NCBI GenBank assembly: GCA_017409065.1
Contig: JAFQTK010000032.1
Location: forward strand, 1-38,140
Length of the DNA stretch: 38,140 nt
Origin: a bacterium
Lineage (GTDB): Bacteria > Cyanobacteriota > Vampirovibrionia > Gastranaerophilales > Gastranaerophilaceae
Direction: 5' to 3'
Shown here: positions 16,373 through 24,422 of the stretch, one piece after another
How positions within the stretch are numbered: the stretch's first letter is position 1
Layout of the letters: the number at the start of each line of letters is the position of its first letter
Program-made: the position numbers and the translations under genes
The notes under the pieces: generated by a model
What the model was told of the DNA's origin: nothing
The model's database searches: none
What the model saw: the letters and a program-made list of their open reading frames with translations, nothing else

Positions 16373-18028
16373 ATGACTCATAAATTATTAATTGTTTTTA
16401 TTTTTTTATTTTTTAATATATTGAGCGGTTTTGCTTTGCCGCTTGAAACAAATTCTTTGATTAGCGTTGGAATTAGTGATAACTCTTTTCAACGTTATTA
16501 TTATGTAGAAAATACCTTTTATGCAACTAAAAAATTAATTTTATCTGATAAAAAAAATGCAAAAACTATCGCAGAATTTGAGCCAAATACCCCTGTAACC
16601 GTCAAAATCAAAAATAACTTATTTGAAATTTCTAAAGATAATATTGTTGTGGCTCAAAATGTAAATCCGCCAATAGTTTTAAGTACTGAAAAAGGTGGAG
16701 TGCTGGGGATAACAAATCTTAAAAGAGCGGGACAACCTGCTTTGTATAGAGGAACAATAGAACTTGTAAAACCGTCTTGTAAGGAAAACATGTTTTTGGT
16801 TAACAATGTCTTAAAGTTAGAGTCTTATTTACTTGGCGTTGTTCCAAATGAAATGCCTGTTAGATTTGGATTAGAAGCCTTGAAGGTTCAAGCGATTTCT
16901 GCTCGAAATTATGCTCTTCGTCCAAGAGAAAAAAAATATCATGAGTTTGATGTTTGTGATAGTGTTTCATGTCAAGTTTACTTTGGGGTAAATACGGAAA
17001 AACCTTTAGCAACTCAGGCCGTTTTAGAAACCAGAGGTATCGTTGGTTTGCATGAAGATGAATTAATAGTGGCTCTTTATAGTTCTACGGCTGGCGGTTA
17101 TACGGAAAGTTATGATAATGCATTTTTGCCTAAAGAAGAAAATAAATTTAAATATCTTCAAGGAGTCCCAGATAATAAAAAAGAGAAGTCATTGGAAAAA
17201 GAAGAAGATGCTCTTGAATTTTATAAATCTGAACCTAAAACTTATGATAATGATTCTCCATATTTCCGTTGGACAAGAGAATGGACAAGAGAGGAATTGG
17301 AAAAGGTTTTAAAAGAAGGTCTTCCTGCCTCATTTAAAACAGGGTATTCTCATCCGGAATTGAAAAAAACAGAAGATTTTGGAAATTTAAAAGAAATAAA
17401 AGTTATAAAGAGGGGTAAATCAGGAAAAATTGTTTCTTTAGAGATAATTACGGATAAAGAAAAATTTATTGTAGAAAAAGAGTTAGTTATAAGACGTTTA
17501 TTTAAGAATAATGGGAAAGCCTTACCTAGTGCTAATGTAGTTTTTGAACATGAATTTGAGAAAGATAAATTATTAAAAATAAAAGCTTATGGTGGCGGAT
17601 ATGGGCATGGAGTTGGAATGAGCCAGTATGGAGCAGGCTCAATGGCGAGAGATGGAAAAACATTTGATGAGATATTCCAGCATTATTATTCTGATACTAA
17701 AATAGTATTGTTACCTTTTGAATTATCTAATACCCCAGAAAAAAATACTGCCGTTTATGATTTTTATCTAACCAAAAAACAAGCAAAAATTGTTGTGGAT
17801 AATAAAAAAAATTATAGTGAATTAAAAGTAGTAATTAATGGAAAAGAATTTAATTTAAAGGCTGAACCCAGTTTGAATAAAAAGTATGAGGTAGATATAT
17901 CAAAATACGTTAAAATTGGGGATAACAAAGTGTATTTTTTCTACCCTTTAGAGGATAATAGAGAAAAATCATTAAAAGTATACATAGAATTGTATGGAAC
18001 GGGAAATGGAAAACACAACGACAAATAA
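16373..18028 (+). CDS. SpoIID/LytB-domain exported protein
   Basis: SpoIID/LytB proteins are lytic transglycosylases or amidase enhancers acting on peptidoglycan. The 551 residues start with a signal peptide (hydrophobic LLIVFIFLFFNILSGFA, cleavage near residue 21). The SpoIID domain shows LESYLLGVVPNEMP (~149-162), ALKVQAISARNYAL, SVSCQVYFG, ALYSSTAGGYTES and the C-terminal catalytic block GGGYGHGVGMSQYGAGS (~406-422), ending in FDEIFQHYY. About 100 further residues form an extra beta-rich tail (NGKEFNLKAE, YGTGN). Non-sporulating bacteria, including cyanobacterial relatives, carry such proteins, so sporulation is not implied. Its 3' end overlaps murJ, suggesting a shared envelope transcription unit. 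Confidence 0.93.
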   Translation: MTHKLLIVFIFLFFNILSGFALPLETNSLISVGISDNSFQRYYYVENTFYATKKLILSDKKNAKTIAEFEPNTPVTVKIKNNLFEISKDNIVVAQNVNPPIVLSTEKGGVLGITNLKRAGQPALYRGTIELVKPSCKENMFLVNNVLKLESYLLGVVPNEMPVRFGLEALKVQAISARNYALRPREKKYHEFDVCDSVSCQVYFGVNTEKPLATQAVLETRGIVGLHEDELIVALYSSTAGGYTESYDNAFLPKEENKFKYLQGVPDNKKEKSLEKEEDALEFYKSEPKTYDNDSPYFRWTREWTREELEKVLKEGLPASFKTGYSHPELKKTEDFGNLKEIKVIKRGKSGKIVSLEIITDKEKFIVEKELVIRRLFKNNGKALPSANVVFEHEFEKDKLLKIKAYGGGYGHGVGMSQYGAGSMARDGKTFDEIFQHYYSDTKIVLLPFELSNTPEKNTAVYDFYLTKKQAKIVVDNKKNYSELKVVINGKEFNLKAEPSLNKKYEVDISKYVKIGDNKVYFFYPLEDNREKSLKVYIELYGTGNGKHNDK

Positions 18029-19577
18029 GAGTGAGAGTTTGTTAAAATCAGCTTGGTTGATAGCCGTTGTAATAGTTATTAGCAAATTTATGGGTTTTCT
18101 AAGGGATATTGTTGTTGCTAATTTTTATGGTGCAGGGCTTGTTTCAGATGCATATTTTTATGCTTATCAAATTCCGTCTTTGGCTTTGATATTGTTGGGT
18201 GGAGTTGGCGGCCCGTTTCATAGTGCAGTTGTTAGTGTTTTTTCTAAATTGATACCTCAAGGAGCTAACAAGGCGGATGAAAATGTAAACAAATTATTCA
18301 ATACTTTTTTAACGGCTAGTTTTATTGTTTTTTTAATGTTGGCTATTCTTATTTTTGTTTTTGCCGATGTTATTATGAGTTTTATAATCTCCAATGGTTC
18401 GCCTGAATTAATCGGATTGGCAACTCAGCATTTAAAAATAATGACCCCAGTTTTTGTTATTGGTGGTTTGGTTGGTATTTATTATGGGGTTTTGGTTTCT
18501 TACAAGAAATTTATGATTCCTAATATTTCTCCAATGTTAATGAGTTTGGCTATTGTCGTAATTTTGTTGTTGGCGAAAAATGATGAAAAAGGAATTTTAT
18601 TAGCTATTGCAACGACTGTTGGTGGTTTGTGCCAGTTTTTGTTTCAATTACCTAAGATTAAACAATTGGGATTTAAACTCCGTCCTAATTTAGATTTTTT
18701 CAATAACGTCCAGTTTAAAAATGTTTTAGAACTGTTGTTCCCGGCAATACTCAGTTCAACCGTCGGACAAATACACATATATGTTGATATGTTTTTTGCT
18801 TCGTCTTTGAAAGAAGGTGCATGGACTGCAATTGGTTATGCAAATAGGGTTTATCAATTCCCTGTTGGTATTTTAGTGACGGCATTTTTAGTTCCATTGT
18901 TTCCTTTATTTTCTCGATTGGTAGCAGATAAAGACTATGAGGGGGTAAAATATTATTTTAATAAGGGCGTTGGGCTTCTTAATTTTGCTTGTTTTCCTAT
19001 TTTGATAATGATTCTTTTGTTGAGTTATGATGGAGTCAAATTTGTATTTGAAAGAGGAAAATTTGGTTCTGATGCGACATTTATGGTCGCAGAGGCACTA
19101 ATTTTCTTGTCCGTTTCGCTATTACCTTATGTGTTTAGGGATTCAATAACCAGAGTTTATTATGCATTTAATGATTCTAAAACTCCGTTTTATGTCGCAT
19201 TTAGCTCAATAATTCTTAAGTTTTTATTGAATTGGTTAATGGTTCCCAAATTAGGCATTGGCGGAATTACATTGTCTACGTCTTTGGTTACATTGTGGAA
19301 TGCCGTTATTTTAGCTCTTTTGATACGCAAAAAAATGAGTTTTGGCTTCAAAAAGTACTTTGTAGATTTTTCTAAAATGTTTATTGTGGCAGTTATTACT
19401 TATTTCATTTGTTTTTGGATTTATAAATTAGTGGTGTTATTGCATTTACCTTTGATTATTCAATTATTGTCTATGGCAGCAATTATTTGTATTATCTATG
19501 TTTTGTTGGTCGTGTTGTTTAAAATAGAATATGCTAATGAATTATTAGAAAGGCTTTACTCAAAATGGAAAAGATAA
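18006..19577 (+). CDS. murJ: Lipid II flippase MurJ
   Basis: Moves lipid II across the cytoplasmic membrane for peptidoglycan synthesis. It is a polytopic protein (about 14 helices) of the MOP superfamily, with the conserved N-terminus SKFMGFLRDIVVANFYGAG followed by SDAYFYAYQIP, and later FPVGIL-VTAFLVPLFP and YYAFNDSKTPFYV. From ATG 18006 it is 523 residues. An ATG at 17994 would add four residues; neither has a strong Shine-Dalgarno, though GGAACGGGA precedes the later one. The start lies inside the SpoIID-like gene (23-base overlap) and the end overlaps tsaC by 13 bases, so translation is probably coupled. Confidence 0.95.
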   Translation: MENTTTNKSESLLKSAWLIAVVIVISKFMGFLRDIVVANFYGAGLVSDAYFYAYQIPSLALILLGGVGGPFHSAVVSVFSKLIPQGANKADENVNKLFNTFLTASFIVFLMLAILIFVFADVIMSFIISNGSPELIGLATQHLKIMTPVFVIGGLVGIYYGVLVSYKKFMIPNISPMLMSLAIVVILLLAKNDEKGILLAIATTVGGLCQFLFQLPKIKQLGFKLRPNLDFFNNVQFKNVLELLFPAILSSTVGQIHIYVDMFFASSLKEGAWTAIGYANRVYQFPVGILVTAFLVPLFPLFSRLVADKDYEGVKYYFNKGVGLLNFACFPILIMILLLSYDGVKFVFERGKFGSDATFMVAEALIFLSVSLLPYVFRDSITRVYYAFNDSKTPFYVAFSSIILKFLLNWLMVPKLGIGGITLSTSLVTLWNAVILALLIRKKMSFGFKKYFVDFSKMFIVAVITYFICFWIYKLVVLLHLPLIIQLLSMAAIICIIYVLLVVLFKIEYANELLERLYSKWKR

Positions 19578-20137
19578 ACCAAATACTAAAAAATGATGGA
19601 GTAATTTCTTTTGTTACTGATACGGTTTGGGGAGTTGGGTGTTTGCCAAGTTCGCAAAAAGCGGTCGATAAAATATATGAGCTAAAGGGGCGGGATAGGT
19701 CAAAGCCTTTGATTTTGATGGCCAGTTCTTTGGATTATCTTTTGCCATATGTAGAAAACATGTCAATAAGCCAAAAAAAGTTGATAGATAGTTATTTTCC
19801 GGGAGCGGTTACTTTTATTTTAAATAAAACAGAAATAACGCCGAATTATTTAACCTCCGGAATGAATACGGTAGGTATAAGAATCCCTAACAACAAAGTA
19901 TTTGCAGATTTATGTGACAATATTGAGGGGCATGTTTTGGCTACAACAAGTGCTAATTTGTCAGGACAACCTTCTGCAAAGACATATGAGCAGGCGGTTC
20001 AATTTATTGGTTCTTATGTTGATTATGTGTATCACAATGAAGAGGACAAAGCTAAAGGTTTAGAATCAACAGTGGTTCTAATAAATAGCACCTCGCCAAA
20101 AATTCTTCGACAAGGTGCTGTTGTGTTTAATTCATAA
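19565..20137 (+). CDS. tsaC: Threonylcarbamoyl-AMP synthase (Sua5/YciO/YrdC family)
   Basis: Makes threonylcarbamoyl-AMP from threonine, bicarbonate and ATP for the t6A37 modification of ANN-decoding tRNAs. Family motifs are SFVTDTVWGVGC (residues ~15-26), KGRDRSKPLILM (40-51), PGAVTFIL and RIPN, then ATTSANLSGQPS (~126-137). The 190 residues cover the catalytic YrdC domain without the extra Sua5 domain, so the TsaC form fits. It overlaps the end of murJ and its own stop lies 2 bases from the convergent typA stop. Confidence 0.94.
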   Translation: MEKINQILKNDGVISFVTDTVWGVGCLPSSQKAVDKIYELKGRDRSKPLILMASSLDYLLPYVENMSISQKKLIDSYFPGAVTFILNKTEITPNYLTSGMNTVGIRIPNNKVFADLCDNIEGHVLATTSANLSGQPSAKTYEQAVQFIGSYVDYVYHNEEDKAKGLESTVVLINSTSPKILRQGAVVFNS

Positions 20138-20138
20138 T

Positions 20139-21941
20139 CTATGAATTTAATTTTGATGTAATTTTTACAAGGTTGGCTTTTCTTATGCGAACATTTTCAG
20201 GTGTAATTTCAACCAATTCATCTTCTTCAATATATTCAAGACAATCTTCTAAAGACATTAATCTTGGGGCTTGCAGTGTAACCATAACGTCTGCGGTTGC
20301 ACTTCTCATGTTTGTAAGTTTTTTGGTCTTACAAACATTGACAGCAATATCTTGAAGTCGATTGCATTCCCCTACAATCATACCTCTATATACCTTGGTT
20401 TTTGGCGTAATAAAGAATACTCCTCTGTCTTCAAATTGTGCTAATGCATAAGGAATAGCTTCTCCATCCTCAAAGGCAACAAGAGAACCGTTTCTTTGTC
20501 TTGGAATATCGCCGGCATAAGGTTTATAGTCATTGTATGTGTGGTACATTATTCCTTCACCACGAGTCATTCTTATAAATTCACTTCTAAATCCAATTAA
20601 TCCTCTTGCGGGGATAACAAATGTCATGTGTGAACGATTCCCCACAACTTGCATTGATTGCATTTCAGCTTTTCTGCCTGCAAGTCTTTCAATACAGCTT
20701 CCTGCATATTCTTCCGGAACATCAACAACAAGGTTTTCAAAAGGTTCGTGTAAAACTTCATTTACTGTTTTGAATATTACTTGAGGTTTTGAAACCTGAA
20801 ATTCAAAGCCTTCTCTTCTCATTGTTTCAATAAGAATACTCAAGTGAAGTTCCCCACGTCCACTTACTCTAAAAATATCTGTACTGTCTGTATCTTCAAC
20901 CCTTAAACTTACGTTTTTTTCCAGTTCGTGATAAAGTCTTTTTCTTATCTGGCGACTTGTTACAAATTTTCCTTCAGTCCCTGCAAACGGGCTATTATTT
21001 ACTGAGAAATTCATTTGCAAGGTTGGTTCGTCAACTTTAATTAATGGCAACGGTTTTGGGTCATTTAATGCAGAAATAGTTTCTCCGATTTGTATTTCAG
21101 GAAACCCTGCAATGGCAACAATATCTCCGGCAGACGCTTCTTGTATTTCTACCCGACCTAAATCTTCAAATCCGTATAATTTGGCAATTTTCCCTCGTTC
21201 AATCGACCCATCCGCTTTTATAAGTGAAACTTGTTCTTGTGATTTTATTTTTCCGTTAACAAGACGCCCTGTTACGATTCTTCCAACGTAGTCGTTATAG
21301 TCAAGAGTCGTTGCTTGAAATTGAAGTGTTTCGTTTTCATCCCCGACAGGTGCTTTTATATGCTCAAGAATAGCATCTAAAAGTGGGGTTATATCTTTTG
21401 ACTCGTCTTCAAGTTCTTTTTTTGCAAATCCTTGTAAACTGCTTGCAAATATATACGGAAAGTCTAATAAATATTCATCCGTTGTAAGTTCGGTAAACAA
21501 ATCAAAAACTTTGTCTAAAGCTTGGTGTGGGTCGGCAGCCGGTTTATCAATTTTGTTTACAACAACCATTACTCTAATACCAAGTTCCAAGGCTTTTGAC
21601 AGAACGAATCTTGTTTGGGGCATAGGACCTTCTGCGGCATCAACAATGAGTAAAGCTCCGTCAACCATTCCCAAAACCCGTTCGACTTCTCCGCCAAAAT
21701 CAGCGTGACCGGGGGTGTCTACGACGTTGATTTTGTGACCTTTGTAATTAATGGCAATATTTTTTGCGAGGATTGTAATTCCTCTTTCTTTTTCTAAATC
21801 GTTATTGTCCAAAACTCTTTCTTGGACAACTTGATTTTCTCTAAATGCTCCGCTTTGTTTAAGCATGCAGTCGACCATTGTTGTTTTCCCGTGGTCAACG
21901 TGAGCAATAATAGCGATATTTCTGATTTTTTCGTTATTCAT
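20139..21941 (-). CDS. typA: Ribosome-associated GTPase TypA/BipA
   Basis: Translational GTPase that assists 50S assembly and stress or cold adaptation. G-domain motifs are G1 AHVDHGKTT (residues 13-21), effector region ERGITILAKN (52-61), G3 DTPGHADF (75-82) and G4 NKID (129-132). EF-G-like domains II, III and V follow, then the BipA C-terminal domain (LIGFRSEFI, GEAIPYALAQFEDRG, LTNMRSATADVMVTL). From ATG 21941 it is 600 residues, the usual length. The frame is open 16 codons further upstream, but that part lacks conservation and CAGG sits before the chosen start. An untranslated region with a terminator-like element lies ~120 bases upstream on the same strand. Confidence 0.96.
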   Translation of the reverse strand: MNNEKIRNIAIIAHVDHGKTTMVDCMLKQSGAFRENQVVQERVLDNNDLEKERGITILAKNIAINYKGHKINVVDTPGHADFGGEVERVLGMVDGALLIVDAAEGPMPQTRFVLSKALELGIRVMVVVNKIDKPAADPHQALDKVFDLFTELTTDEYLLDFPYIFASSLQGFAKKELEDESKDITPLLDAILEHIKAPVGDENETLQFQATTLDYNDYVGRIVTGRLVNGKIKSQEQVSLIKADGSIERGKIAKLYGFEDLGRVEIQEASAGDIVAIAGFPEIQIGETISALNDPKPLPLIKVDEPTLQMNFSVNNSPFAGTEGKFVTSRQIRKRLYHELEKNVSLRVEDTDSTDIFRVSGRGELHLSILIETMRREGFEFQVSKPQVIFKTVNEVLHEPFENLVVDVPEEYAGSCIERLAGRKAEMQSMQVVGNRSHMTFVIPARGLIGFRSEFIRMTRGEGIMYHTYNDYKPYAGDIPRQRNGSLVAFEDGEAIPYALAQFEDRGVFFITPKTKVYRGMIVGECNRLQDIAVNVCKTKKLTNMRSATADVMVTLQAPRLMSLEDCLEYIEEDELVEITPENVRIRKANLVKITSKLNS

Positions 21942-22061
21942 GTTTTTACCTGTTGGGCTGTGTCTTTTTACAGTAACATAATATAACAAAAATATTTGCT
22001 GATAAATGTTTTACTAAATGGTGTAGTAAATTATATTAATAAGATATAAAGAAAAATGAGC

Positions 22062-22208
22062 AAAAAAAAGAGCCTTTTTACGGGCTCCCGGAATGAAACT
22101 TTGTTTACATTCCTCGTCTAGTGTGAAGTGTGTGGTGTGTGTGAAAATTTTATTCTCTAAATCCTCTAAATCTCTTTGTTGAGTGGGTCTTAACCGATTG
22201 ATTTCTCT
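22062..22208 (-). ncRNA. Candidate small RNA or typA leader element, minus strand
   Basis: On the minus strand, GGAATG...CATTCC (22090-22113, with inner AAAC/GTTT pairing) is followed at once by GAGCC-N8-GGCTC (22070-22087) and a run of eight T (22062-22069). This is a stable hairpin plus an intrinsic terminator, the usual 3' end of an sRNA. Upstream is a CA-rich, probably unpaired tract and a doubled GATTTAGAG. A weak -10 (TATATA, 22215-22220) would start a ~147-base RNA; the 5' end is a guess. No ORF fits. Because typA starts ~120 bases further downstream, it could instead be a premature terminator controlling typA. It is not recognised as 6S, SRP, tmRNA or RNase P RNA. Confidence 0.5.
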
Positions 22209-22220
22209 TACATGTATATA

Positions 22221-22564
22221 AAAACTTTTTGATATAAAAAATTGCCTTTTTCTATATAAAAATCACATATCTCGTTTACAAAACTTAATGTGTTGCCCAA
22301 AGCCTTGATACGCTTATGTATTCAATAAGTTGCGGTTTGTCTAAACGATAATAAAATGATATATTTAAACCATGGAAAAAATAAATATAGTTACTTTTGC
22401 AAAAGTCTTAAATAGTTTAATATAAGTTCTTATAAGGTATAAGAATAAATCTAATAATATTGTTTATTTAAATTCCATAGACAATAGTTTTAAAAATATA
22501 ATTAAAGATGATTTGGTTTTGATAATATAGTTTTTTAAAAATAAGAAAACAATTAAAAATATAT
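22221..22564. other. AT-rich gene-free stretch
   Basis: About 340 bases between the candidate RNA and upstream block B. No ORF with a ribosome binding site, no hairpin terminator and no recognisable repeat is seen. Plain A/T-rich spacer is the best description. Confidence 0.5.
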
Positions 22565-22687
22565 AAATATTACGAAATCGCAACATTGTAACAAAATGTA
22601 AAAACAAATTTTTGACACCAAAACGCAGTCATAATAGGCTCTTTAATAGAATAGAATAGAATGGAATGGAAAACGTGTGTAAAGTTT
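22565..22687 (+). repeat. Upstream regulatory block, copy B (paired with 12921-13038)
   Basis: 123 bases matching copy A almost base for base, with one additional AGAAT unit in the pentamer run. The inverted repeat ACATT-N7-AATGT is at 22583-22599. The block ends with TAAAGTTT at 22680-22687. Confidence 0.9.
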
Positions 22688-22706
22688 TCTTTAAACGTGT
22701 CGATTA
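22680..22706 (+). promoter_or_regulatory. Sigma-28-type promoter of the second EF-hand gene
   Basis: TAAAGTTT (22680-22687), 11-base spacer, GTCGATTA (22699-22706). The -10 half keeps CGATTA as in the first copy although the spacer sequence has diverged. The predicted start near 22713 gives a ~36-base leader. Confidence 0.65.
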
Positions 22707-22739
22707 ATTAGATGTCGAGATAAAGGTAGTTTAAAGAAA
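22686..22739 (+). repeat. 11-base inverted repeat across the second EF-hand promoter and leader
   Basis: TTTCTTTAAAC (22686-22696) and GTTTAAAGAAA (22729-22739) are perfect reverse complements 32 bases apart. The right arm abuts the AAAGG Shine-Dalgarno of the gene. It has no counterpart in copy A. Confidence 0.6.
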
Positions 22740-22748
22740 GGATTAAAA

Positions 22749-24365
22749 ATGACTTACGATTACAATTTTTGGACCGGAGGACGCGGGGTCAGCCAACAGG
22801 CTTTTGACATGTTGGACGCAAACAAAGACGGAAAAATTTCAATGGAAGAGGAAAATCTCTTTGACCAACAAATGTTAGTAAAATACGGGCAAACTGAGGA
22901 TGCCCTAAAATTTAAAGTTTCTAACAAATTTGAGATAAGTCGAGATTTGTCTTGGATTACTGATGAAACAGAAAGAGCAGCGGCTGGCTATGAACTTAGC
23001 AAAACAACTGCAGAAAATATGTATTCTGGGTGTGAATGGCAAATCAGATTTAATGATGGCGAATTAACTGCAGATGATAACAAAATGTTGAAAGAGATGG
23101 AAGAAATGAATGCGATTGCAAACGAGTTTCTAAAGGCAAATTCCCAATATGTTATTGGTAACCGTTATGATGAAGGATTGGCAGCCCAAGTCGGAGAATT
23201 ATTTGATAATTTTTCTAGACAAAATGCGAATCGTTCAAAAGATATTGAAAAAATGTCAGATGAGTTTAAAGCAGAATTGCAAAAATTATCAACAAAAAGT
23301 ATGGCAAATGCCGCTATTGATAGTTTGATGCATCGTGGTGGTACGGACGTGTATATAGGTTTGGAGCTTGACAGGGCAAATAAGGACGGAGTCATAACAA
23401 ATGAAGAAGCTAAAAAGATTAGTGATGCAACAGCAGAAACCTTTATGGCTCGTGCTTTAAAAGGCGAAAATGTAGAAGGCATTTTAAAAGGTTTGTTGGA
23501 AAGTACAACAGATCCAAATGTGAAGAAAGAGTTGATTAATATGGCGAAACAGTTACAAGAATTAGCCGGACAAAGATATTTGATGAAACCGGAAGACTTC
23601 TTTAACAAGTTGAATAATCTTTCTACAAATATGGCAGACAAATTAAACGGAACAAATATTGGTGATTCTGTTAATGATAATAGAGTAAGGGGAAATACTT
23701 TACCTCGCACTAATGATGTTATTATGCATCAAACTAACACTAGAGCTGGCAATAATAATTTAAATGGAATGATATCCGCTTTGCGTGATAAAAATGAAGG
23801 AAATATAGCCTATGTCGCAAATGAAGTAATTAACTATTTTAAAGGAAAAGGCATAACGTTAGATCCAACTTTAGTTAAAGAGGTCATAAAGGCTATGCCA
23901 TATACTAAAGAATATATAAAAGACAGGGGACTTGATTTGTCTGTGTTTGTTCCTAAATTTAACAGCACTTTACAAAATCTCAATACGGCATCTATTAATG
24001 CACAACAAATAGATTTTGCAGCCGATGAGTCGTTGAATATTAAGGCAAATCTAACTGCTGAAGATACAGACCCATTCTATCGACAAAAAACTAATGAAGC
24101 AGCCGCACAAGCAACTATCAACGGTATTAAAGGACAAATCAAAAGTATGGCAGAAAATGCTTATTTGTTGAAAGAGTTGGAATTTAACCAAGAGTTGTTT
24201 GACCAATGTTTCTCAACAGCTTCTACTGAAACAATGAACCAATTTAAGTCCGGTAATATTAAAACAATGAACGAAGTTTTAAATAACTTTATTATTAATT
24301 TTAATGCTCGATGGGTAACTCAATCTTTGTCAGATATAGCTTCCAAACAACAACAACAAAATTAA
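22749..24365 (+). CDS. EF-hand calcium-binding-like protein, paralog 2
   Basis: 538 residues, homologous along its length to the product of 13092-14801. The canonical EF-hand loop DANKDGKISMEE is at residues 23-34. A second degenerate loop (FNDGELTADD) and a third (ANKDGVITNEE) match the positions of those in the paralog. Shared blocks include IEKMSDEF, FMARALKGENVEGILKGLLE, MKPEDFF, ATINGIKGQIKSMAE and FNARWV. There is no signal peptide or membrane helix; the protein is acidic and mostly helical. AAAGG precedes the ATG. The shared upstream block implies duplication of gene plus control region and joint regulation. Function is unknown; Ca2+ binding by the first loop is predicted from family knowledge only. 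Confidence 0.85.
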   Translation: MTYDYNFWTGGRGVSQQAFDMLDANKDGKISMEEENLFDQQMLVKYGQTEDALKFKVSNKFEISRDLSWITDETERAAAGYELSKTTAENMYSGCEWQIRFNDGELTADDNKMLKEMEEMNAIANEFLKANSQYVIGNRYDEGLAAQVGELFDNFSRQNANRSKDIEKMSDEFKAELQKLSTKSMANAAIDSLMHRGGTDVYIGLELDRANKDGVITNEEAKKISDATAETFMARALKGENVEGILKGLLESTTDPNVKKELINMAKQLQELAGQRYLMKPEDFFNKLNNLSTNMADKLNGTNIGDSVNDNRVRGNTLPRTNDVIMHQTNTRAGNNNLNGMISALRDKNEGNIAYVANEVINYFKGKGITLDPTLVKEVIKAMPYTKEYIKDRGLDLSVFVPKFNSTLQNLNTASINAQQIDFAADESLNIKANLTAEDTDPFYRQKTNEAAAQATINGIKGQIKSMAENAYLLKELEFNQELFDQCFSTASTETMNQFKSGNIKTMNEVLNNFIINFNARWVTQSLSDIASKQQQQN

Positions 24366-24386
24366 TTGAAATAAATAATTGGGGTA

Positions 24387-24420
24387 AAAAAATGAGGTAG
24401 ATTCGTTCTACCTCATTTTT
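24387..24420. terminator. Bidirectional terminator between EF-hand paralog 2 and aspS
   Basis: AAAAATGAGGTAGA, loop TTCGT (24402-24406), TCTACCTCATTTTT. It sits between convergent genes and ends 2 bases before the aspS stop. Confidence 0.9.
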
Positions 24421-24422
24421 AG

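Noticed and set aside
19821-19860. Another TAAA-N15-GCCG match resembling sigma-28
   Set aside because: It lies inside tsaC coding sequence with no gene start downstream, so it is probably chance.
22372-22425. 17-codon ORF starting ATGGAAAAAATA
   Set aside because: No Shine-Dalgarno, no conserved feature, and chance short ORFs are expected in such AT-rich spacer.
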